This document shows positions 59,218 through 64,000 of a DNA stretch of 64,000 nucleotides, piece by piece. The notes beneath the pieces are model-generated. The model was not told the origin of the DNA. It ran no database searches and was given only the letters and a program-made list of their open reading frames with translations. Both the position numbers and the translations under genes were made by a program. The stretch is from positions 90,676-154,675 of the forward strand of contig JAHFSX010000013.1 in the NCBI GenBank assembly GCA_023269675.1. The letters are read 5' to 3'. The stretch is from Verrucomicrobiota bacterium. Lineage in GTDB: Bacteria > Verrucomicrobiota > Kiritimatiellia > RFP12 > UBA1067. Each line of letters starts with the position of its first letter. The stretch's first letter is position 1.

Positions 59218-60362
59218 ACACCTGCAACCGGCGCAAGTTCGGCAAGCACTGCAGCGGCGACGTGTTCCTCTCGCGCCGCGGCGCGGACGGCGCCAGCGTG
59301 TGCGCCGTGCTCGCCGACGGCCTCGGCAGCGGGCTGCAGGCCAGCGTCGCCGCCTCGCTCACCGGCACCATGGCCCTCGAATACATCACCGCCGACGTGG
59401 ACATCCGCCGCGCCGCCGAGATGATCATGGACGCGCTGCCGCTCTGCCCCGAGCGCCACATCTCCTACTCCACCTTCACCATGCTCCGCGCGGACCTCGC
59501 CGGCAACGTCAAGCTGATCGAATACGGCAACCCCGCCGCCCTGCACCTGCGCGGCGGAGGCGCGCGCGCCATCCCGCGCGAGACCCTGACGCTCCCGCGC
59601 TGGAACGGCCGCGAAATGGCCTACGCCACCTTCCGCGCCGAACTCCACGACCGCATCGTTTTCTGCTCGGACGGCGTCACGCAGGCCGGGCTCGGCACCG
59701 ACCGCTACCCCTTCGGCTGGGGCCTCGACAACCTCGCGGCCTATCTCGGCGAACGCCTCGCCGCGGCTCCCGGCCTCGGCTCCGCCGATCTTGCCCCGCA
59801 GGTGGTCACGCGCGCGCTCCAGCACGACAGCGGCATCCCCGGCGACGACATCACCTGCGCCGTGCTCCACTACCGCGAGGCGCGCACGCTGCAGGTGCTC
59901 ACCGGCCCGCCCTTCTCACGCGCGCGCGACCGCGAATACGCCGCGCAGCTGCTCAACCCCGGCACGCGCTCGGTCATCTGCGGCGGGACCACCGCCGAAA
60001 TCGTGGGGCGCGAGCTCGGCCGCCCGCTCGCCATGTCGCTGGAGCACCTCGACCCCGAGGTGCCGACCACCTCGGAGATGGAGGGCGCGGCGCTCGTCAC
60101 CGAAGGCTGCATCACCCTTTCGGCCGCAGCCGACATGCTCCAAAGCGGCCAGGTGCCGCCGCGCGTCAACGGCGCGACCCGCCTGCGCGACCTTTTCCTG
60201 CACAGCGACCGCATCGTCTTCCTGGTCGGCACCGGGGTCAACCCCGCCCACCACGACCCCGACCTGCCCGTGGAGCTCGAGGTCCGCCGCACGCTGATCC
60301 GGCGCCTCAAACGTCTGCTCGAAGAGCAGCATTTCAAACAGGTCCTCATCCAGTTCTATTGA
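59199..60362 (+). CDS. SpoIIE-family PP2C-type protein phosphatase with uncharacterised C-terminal domain
   Basis: 387 aa. Residues 1 to about 220 form a SpoIIE/PP2C phosphatase: LADGLGSGLQA (metal-binding Asp40), IEYGNPAALHL, VFCSDGVTQAG and the late GDDITCAVL motif. Residues 230-387 are conserved-looking alpha/beta sequence (SVICGGTTAEIVGRELG, FLVGTGVN) that I do not recognise. It should dephosphorylate a Ser/Thr-phosphorylated partner, probably under control of the PAS hydrogenase whose gene it overlaps by 19 bases. AAGGGGAAAC precedes the ATG. Similar phosphatase genes sit next to sensory hydrogenases in Ruminococcus and thermophilic clostridia. Confidence 0.88.
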   Translation: MLFIDVDTCNRRKFGKHCSGDVFLSRRGADGASVCAVLADGLGSGLQASVAASLTGTMALEYITADVDIRRAAEMIMDALPLCPERHISYSTFTMLRADLAGNVKLIEYGNPAALHLRGGGARAIPRETLTLPRWNGREMAYATFRAELHDRIVFCSDGVTQAGLGTDRYPFGWGLDNLAAYLGERLAAAPGLGSADLAPQVVTRALQHDSGIPGDDITCAVLHYREARTLQVLTGPPFSRARDREYAAQLLNPGTRSVICGGTTAEIVGRELGRPLAMSLEHLDPEVPTTSEMEGAALVTEGCITLSAAADMLQSGQVPPRVNGATRLRDLFLHSDRIVFLVGTGVNPAHHDPDLPVELEVRRTLIRRLKRLLEEQHFKQVLIQFY

Positions 60363-60392
60363 CCGCGCGGGCGGCCGGCGAAAGGAATCATC

Positions 60393-60650
60393 ATGCTGCA
60401 CCTCCAGATCTGCCAAGGCACCACCTGTTACGTGATGGGCGCGGCCCAGCTCGCGTCGCTCGCGGCGCAGCTCCCGGAGGATCTGCGCGGCCGCGTGCGC
60501 GTCACCGGCTGCCGCTGTCTCGGCCTCTGCCGCGACGGCGCGTTCGGCGGCGCCCCTTACGTCACCATCGACGGCGAGGTCCTCGCCGCCGCCACCATTG
60601 ACTCCATCCTGGCGGCGCTGCGCGCGCGGCTTCAGGAGGCCCATCCATGA
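60393..60650 (+). CDS. Small thioredoxin-like [2Fe-2S] ferredoxin
   Basis: 85 aa. C7-x4-C12 and C42-x3-C46 (with C40) give the NuoE-type [2Fe-2S] site. It is short and full length for this subunit type. AAAGGA lies six bases before the ATG at 60393, and its stop overlaps the hydrogenase gene by 4 bases (ATGA). It is likely the electron donor or acceptor for the catalytic hydrogenase encoded next. It is a paralogue of the protein at 57184. Confidence 0.85.
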   Translation: MLHLQICQGTTCYVMGAAQLASLAAQLPEDLRGRVRVTGCRCLGLCRDGAFGGAPYVTIDGEVLAAATIDSILAALRARLQEAHP

Positions 60651-62071
60651 GACTCCACAACGAGTCCGACCGCGTCAAACGCGAAGTCCTCGCCCGCGTG
60701 GCCCGCGCGCTCTTCGCGGAAAAGCCTGAAGCGCTCGACCGCATCCCGCTGCAGATGCGTCCCAAAGGCCAGCCGTTCTCGCGCTGCTGCCTCTACAAGG
60801 ACCGCGCCGCGCTGCGTTACCGCGTCATGGCCGCGCTCGGCTTCCGCGGGGAGGACGAGACCGACGAGCTGCGGCCGCTCGCGGCCTACGCCGCCGCAGT
60901 CCCGACGCGCACGCGGAATCCCGAGCCCTTCATCTCCATCCTCACCGAGGGCTGCTCGGCCTGCCTCGAAAGCCAGACCACCGTCACCAACCTCTGCCGC
61001 AGCTGCCTCGCGCGCCCCTGCGTCGGCAACTGCCCGAAGCAGGCCGTGCACGTCAAGAACGGCCGCGCCGAGATCGACCGCGAAAGGTGCGTGAACTGCG
61101 GCCTCTGCGCCAAGGCCTGCGCCTTCCACGCCATCGTGCAGGTGCCGCTCGCCTGCGCCGACGCCTGCCCGGTCGACGCCGTCGGCAAGACTGCGGACGG
61201 CCTCGTCGCCATCGATCACGGGAAATGCATCCGCTGCGGCCGCTGCCAGGCCGCCTGCCCCTTCGGCGCGATCATGGCGTGCAGCCAGATGGCCGACGTG
61301 ATCCTCAAGATCAAGCGCGGCCGGCGCGTCATCGCCCTGCCCGCCCCCGCGCTCGCCGGCATCTTCCCGAACGACCCCGCCAAGCTGACCGGCGCGCTGC
61401 TCAAGCTGGGCTTCGCGGCGGTCTACGACGTGGCCGCCGGCGCGGACGAGACCGCGCGCCGCGAGGCCGCCGAGCTGACGGAGCGGCTGCGCGCGGGCGC
61501 GGCCTTCATGACCACCTCCTGCTGCCCGGCCTGGGCCGAGACCGTCAGGCGCCACCTGCCCGGCCTCGCGGGCTACGTCTCGCACACGCCCTCGCCCATG
61601 CGGCTGGCGGCGGAGATGGCGCGCGCCGACCATCCCGACGCCGTGCTGGTCTTCATCGGGCCCTGCGCCGCCAAGCGCACGGAGGCGACCTTTTACGGCG
61701 ACCCCGACCACGTCCTCACCGCCGAAGAGCTCGGCGCGATGCTGATCGCGGCCGACATCGACGTCGACGCGTGCGATCCGGCCGCGCCGACCCGCGCCGG
61801 GTCGCGCGCGGGCCTCCGTTTCGCGGTCAGCGGCGGCGTGGCCGCCGCGGTCGGCGCGCACCTGCCCGACAGCGGCGCGCCGAAGCCCTACGTGATCAGC
61901 GGCCTCTCGCCCAAGACGATCCGGCTGCTGGCCACCTTCGCCAAGACCGGCAAGGCGCCCGGCCAGCTCGTGGAGGTCATGTGCTGCGAGGGCGGCTGCG
62001 CCGCGGGCCCGTGCAGTTTCGAGGAGCCCGCCCGCGCCGCGGCCCGCATCACCGCGCAGGCCGCCGGGTAG
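60647..62071 (+). CDS. hydA: Catalytic-type monomeric [FeFe] hydrogenase (group B-like)
   Basis: 474 aa. Residues 115-210 carry several [4Fe-4S] sites (C117/120/125/129, C148/151/154/158, C194/197/200/204, plus C170/C174). The H-cluster domain has an intact TTSCCPAW (proton-relay C292, ligand C293), FIGPCAAK (C340) and MCCEGGCAAGP (C447, C451). The GPC form of the second motif suggests group B. It should catalyse reversible H2 formation with ferredoxin. A ~100-residue N-terminal extension is unassigned. AGGAGG and an ATGA overlap couple it to the 2Fe-2S gene. The H-cluster maturases HydE, HydF and HydG are not in the window. Confidence 0.9.
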   Translation: MRLHNESDRVKREVLARVARALFAEKPEALDRIPLQMRPKGQPFSRCCLYKDRAALRYRVMAALGFRGEDETDELRPLAAYAAAVPTRTRNPEPFISILTEGCSACLESQTTVTNLCRSCLARPCVGNCPKQAVHVKNGRAEIDRERCVNCGLCAKACAFHAIVQVPLACADACPVDAVGKTADGLVAIDHGKCIRCGRCQAACPFGAIMACSQMADVILKIKRGRRVIALPAPALAGIFPNDPAKLTGALLKLGFAAVYDVAAGADETARREAAELTERLRAGAAFMTTSCCPAWAETVRRHLPGLAGYVSHTPSPMRLAAEMARADHPDAVLVFIGPCAAKRTEATFYGDPDHVLTAEELGAMLIAADIDVDACDPAAPTRAGSRAGLRFAVSGGVAAAVGAHLPDSGAPKPYVISGLSPKTIRLLATFAKTGKAPGQLVEVMCCEGGCAAGPCSFEEPARAAARITAQAAG

Positions 62072-62094
62072 CGCGGGCGCGACGGCCTCCGCCA

Positions 62095-62130
62095 TAAAAA
62101 AAGAAGGCCGCCCCGCAGAACGGGACGGCC
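62095..62130 (-). terminator. Rho-independent terminator after the GGGtGRT gene
   Basis: A 10-bp stem with one G.U (62106-62115 with 62121-62130), followed on the minus strand by TTCTTTTTTT. It lies between the convergent hydrogenase and GGGtGRT genes. Confidence 0.8.
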
Positions 62131-62158
62131 TCATTCGCAGCACGCGCGGAAGCGCGGT

Positions 62159-63160
62159 CTACTTCTTGTACGACTCCTCGACCGACACGGCGATCGACAC
62201 GGTCGCGCCGACCATCGGGTTGTTGCCCATGCCGAGGAAGCCCATCATCTCCACGTGCGCCGGGACCGAGCTGGAGCCCGCGAACTGCGCGTCGGAGTGC
62301 ATGCGGCCCATGGTGTCGGTCATGCCGTAGGAGGCCGGACCCGCGCCCATGTTGTCGGGATGCAGCGTGCGGCCCGTGCCGCCGCCGGAGGCCACGGAGA
62401 AGAACTTCTTGCCCTGCTCGAGGCGCTCCTTCTTGTACGTGCCGGCGACCGGGTGCTGGAAGCGCGTGGGATTGGTGGAGTTGCCGGTGATGGAGACGTC
62501 CACACCCTCTTTCCACATGATCGCCACGCCCTCGCGCACATCGTCCGCGCCGTAGCAGCGCACGGCCGCGCGCGGGCCGTCGGAAAACTTCGTCGTCTTC
62601 GTGACCTTGACCTTGCCGGTCGCGTAGTCGAACTTCGTCTCGCAGTGGGTGAAGCCGTTGATGCGGCTGATGATGTAGGCCGCGTCCTTGCCGAGCCCGT
62701 TGAGGATCACCTGCAGCGGGTCCTTGCGGACCTTGTTCGCCTTGAGCGCGATGCCGATCGCGCCTTCGGCGGCGGCGAACGACTCGTGGCCCGCGAGGAA
62801 GCAGAAGCACTTGGTCTCTTCACGCAGCAGCATCGCGGCCAGGTTGCCGTGGCCGATGCCGACCTTGCGGTCCTCCGCCACCGAGCCGGCGATGCAGAAC
62901 GCCTGCAGGCCCTCGCCGATGGCTTCGGCCGCCTCGGCCGCCTTGGTGCAGCCCTTTTTCAAGGCGATCGCCGCGCCCAGCACGTAGGCCCACTTCGCGT
63001 TCTCGAAACAGATGTTCTGGATCGAGTAACAGATTTCGTAAGGATCGAAGCCCTTGTCCTGACACAGTTTGCGTGCGTCCTGGAGATCTTTGATCCCGTA
63101 CTTCTTGCAGACGGCGTCGATCTGTTTGATACGACGCGCATAGCTTTCGAAAAGCGCCAT
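62159..63160 (-). CDS. GGGtGRT-family protein of unknown function
   Basis: 333 aa, cytoplasmic. The defining SGGGTGRTLHPDNM motif is near residue 265; CFCFLAGHESFAAAEGAIG and ITGNSTNPTRFQHPVAGTYKKE are further strong family segments. The biochemical role is unknown; it co-occurs with the adjacent iron-sulfur scaffold protein in anaerobes, so a role in Fe-S or redox metabolism is likely. AAGGAGA lies eight bases before the ATG at 63160. It follows the scaffold gene on the minus strand by 19 bases (one operon) and converges on the hydrogenase operon. Confidence 0.9.
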   Translation of the reverse strand: MALFESYARRIKQIDAVCKKYGIKDLQDARKLCQDKGFDPYEICYSIQNICFENAKWAYVLGAAIALKKGCTKAAEAAEAIGEGLQAFCIAGSVAEDRKVGIGHGNLAAMLLREETKCFCFLAGHESFAAAEGAIGIALKANKVRKDPLQVILNGLGKDAAYIISRINGFTHCETKFDYATGKVKVTKTTKFSDGPRAAVRCYGADDVREGVAIMWKEGVDVSITGNSTNPTRFQHPVAGTYKKERLEQGKKFFSVASGGGTGRTLHPDNMGAGPASYGMTDTMGRMHSDAQFAGSSSVPAHVEMMGFLGMGNNPMVGATVSIAVSVEESYKK

Positions 63161-63179
63161 AAGAAAAGTCTCCTTTCAA

Positions 63180-63893
63180 CTATTCGTGACGGGGATCGAT
63201 GAATTTCACGGCACCCAGCTCCTTGGTGAAACGCCCGTACGTGCCGGTCGCCTTCGCCAGAGCCTCTTTCGGATCCGCGCCCTTCTTGACCTGGTCAAGG
63301 AATGGCCCCATGCGGATGAACTCGTAGCCGATCACCTCGTCGTTCTTGTCCAGCGCCAGGCGCTTGACGTAGCCCTCGGCCATCTCCAGGTAGCGCACGC
63401 CCTTCTGCAGGGTGCTGTACATGGTGCCGACCTGGCTGCGCAGGCCCTTGCCGAGATCCTCGAGACCGGCGCCGACCGGCAGCCCGCCCTCGGAAAAGGC
63501 GCTCTGGGTGCGGCCGTAGGCGATCTGCAGGAACAGCTCGCGCATCGCGGTGTTGATCGCGTCGCACACGAGGTCGGTGTTCAGCGCCTCGAGCAGCGTC
63601 TTGCCCGGCAGCACTTCGGCGGCCATGGCGGCCGAGTGCGTCATGCCGGAGCAGCCGATCGTCTCGATCAGCGACTCCTGAATCACGCCGTCCTTGACGT
63701 TCAGGGTCAGCTTGCAGGCGCCCTGCTGCGGCGCGCACCAGCCCACGCCGTGCGTCAGACCGGAAATGTCCGTGACCTGCTTGACCTGCACCCACTTGCC
63801 CTCTTCAGGGATCGGTGCCGGCCCGTGCTTGGCGCCCTTCGCCACACAGCACATCTGCTCAACTTCATGAGAGCATGGATACTTACGACTCAT
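63180..63893 (-). CDS. NifU-like iron-sulfur scaffold protein paired with GGGtGRT
   Basis: 237 aa. The segment VKDGVIQESLIETIGCSGMTHSAAMAAEVLPGKTLLEAL is a NifU/IscU-like core with the conserved Cys, and CSHEVEQMCC near the N-terminus and WCAPQQGAC supply further cysteines. The C-terminal third is helical. It probably holds or delivers an Fe-S cluster for the GGGtGRT protein. The ATG at 63893 was chosen over 63950 because GGAGGG lies seven bases upstream. First gene of a two-gene operon with its own promoter. Confidence 0.82.
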   Translation of the reverse strand: MSRKYPCSHEVEQMCCVAKGAKHGPAPIPEEGKWVQVKQVTDISGLTHGVGWCAPQQGACKLTLNVKDGVIQESLIETIGCSGMTHSAAMAAEVLPGKTLLEALNTDLVCDAINTAMRELFLQIAYGRTQSAFSEGGLPVGAGLEDLGKGLRSQVGTMYSTLQKGVRYLEMAEGYVKRLALDKNDEVIGYEFIRMGPFLDQVKKGADPKEALAKATGTYGRFTKELGAVKFIDPRHE

Positions 63894-63931
63894 AAGAATT
63901 CCCTCCATAGGTGTCAGAAAAAAATCGCGCC

Positions 63932-63960
63932 ATTGTACACAAAACGCCAAGCGCTGACAA
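63932..63960 (-). promoter_or_regulatory. Strong sigma70-like promoter for the scaffold/GGGtGRT operon
   Basis: Minus strand: TTGTCA (63955-63960), 17-base spacer, TACAAT (63932-63937), giving a leader of about 30 bases with a good Shine-Dalgarno. Confidence 0.75.
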
Positions 63961-64000
63961 ATGGAATACTACCGTTTCAATGGACAAAAATTAAGACACG

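Overview
The window is about 64 kb of GC-rich bacterial chromosome with no rRNA, tRNA, CRISPR array or insertion sequence that I could see. Gene content suggests an anaerobic, polysaccharide-degrading member of the PVC superphylum, most likely Kiritimatiellota or Lentisphaerota. The reasons are secreted glycosidases of families GH2, GH10, GH106 and GH127, a large LamG/autotransporter-repeat protein, [FeFe] hydrogenases, bifunctional AdhE, a GGGtGRT protein, and many dispersed palindromic and simple-sequence repeats, some read through by genes. The lineage is an inference from gene content, not from a marker phylogeny.

Layout. 1-4.9 kb (minus): a tightly overlapping futalosine-pathway menaquinone operon, mqnD > mqnB-mqnP (one fused ORF) > ubiX-like > ubiD-like > mqnA (cut by the window edge). 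4.9-7.6 kb: an amidohydrolase and a GNAT acetyltransferase. 7.8-12.4 kb (plus): a cell-wall amidase, a GH127 enzyme, and a lower-GC gene resembling the AbiU2/HEPN family. 12.5-27 kb (minus): a glycosidase pseudogene, a LamG/beta-strand-repeat surface protein, GH2, GH106 and a double FAD oxidoreductase. 27-34 kb: a GT2 glycosyltransferase, uvrB, an Fe-alcohol dehydrogenase, a HAD phosphatase and a GH10 enzyme. 34.4-41.7 kb: a ribose/nucleoside cluster made of a sugar permease, ribokinase, an exported ADP-ribosylglycohydrolase-fold protein and two exported nucleoside-hydrolase-fold proteins, divergent from a GntR/LacI-type regulator. 41.8-53.9 kb: an alpha/beta hydrolase, an AGCS amino-acid symporter, a squalene-hopene-cyclase-like protein, an SGNH hydrolase, guaA, two proteins of unknown function and a secreted esterase. 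54-62 kb (plus): adhE followed by a five-gene [FeFe]-hydrogenase module (2Fe-2S protein, sensory hydrogenase with PAS domain, SpoIIE-type phosphatase, second 2Fe-2S protein, catalytic-type hydrogenase). 62.1-63.9 kb (minus): the GGGtGRT protein and its NifU-like partner, convergent with the hydrogenase module.

How the genes work together. The glycosidases and sugar genes release and import plant or host glycan sugars and probably ribose. AdhE and the hydrogenases dispose of reducing equivalents as ethanol and H2, and the PAS hydrogenase plus phosphatase look like an H2 or redox sensing branch. The futalosine operon supplies menaquinone.

The observations most worth following up are: the exported nucleoside/ADP-ribose salvage cluster (34.4-41.7 kb); the adhE plus sensory/catalytic hydrogenase module; the MqnB-MqnP fusion; dispersed repeats that have become in-frame coding sequence, including three different ones in the cyclase gene; and a recurrent promoter layout placing the -10 box 7-8 nt before the ATG, which implies leaderless mRNAs.
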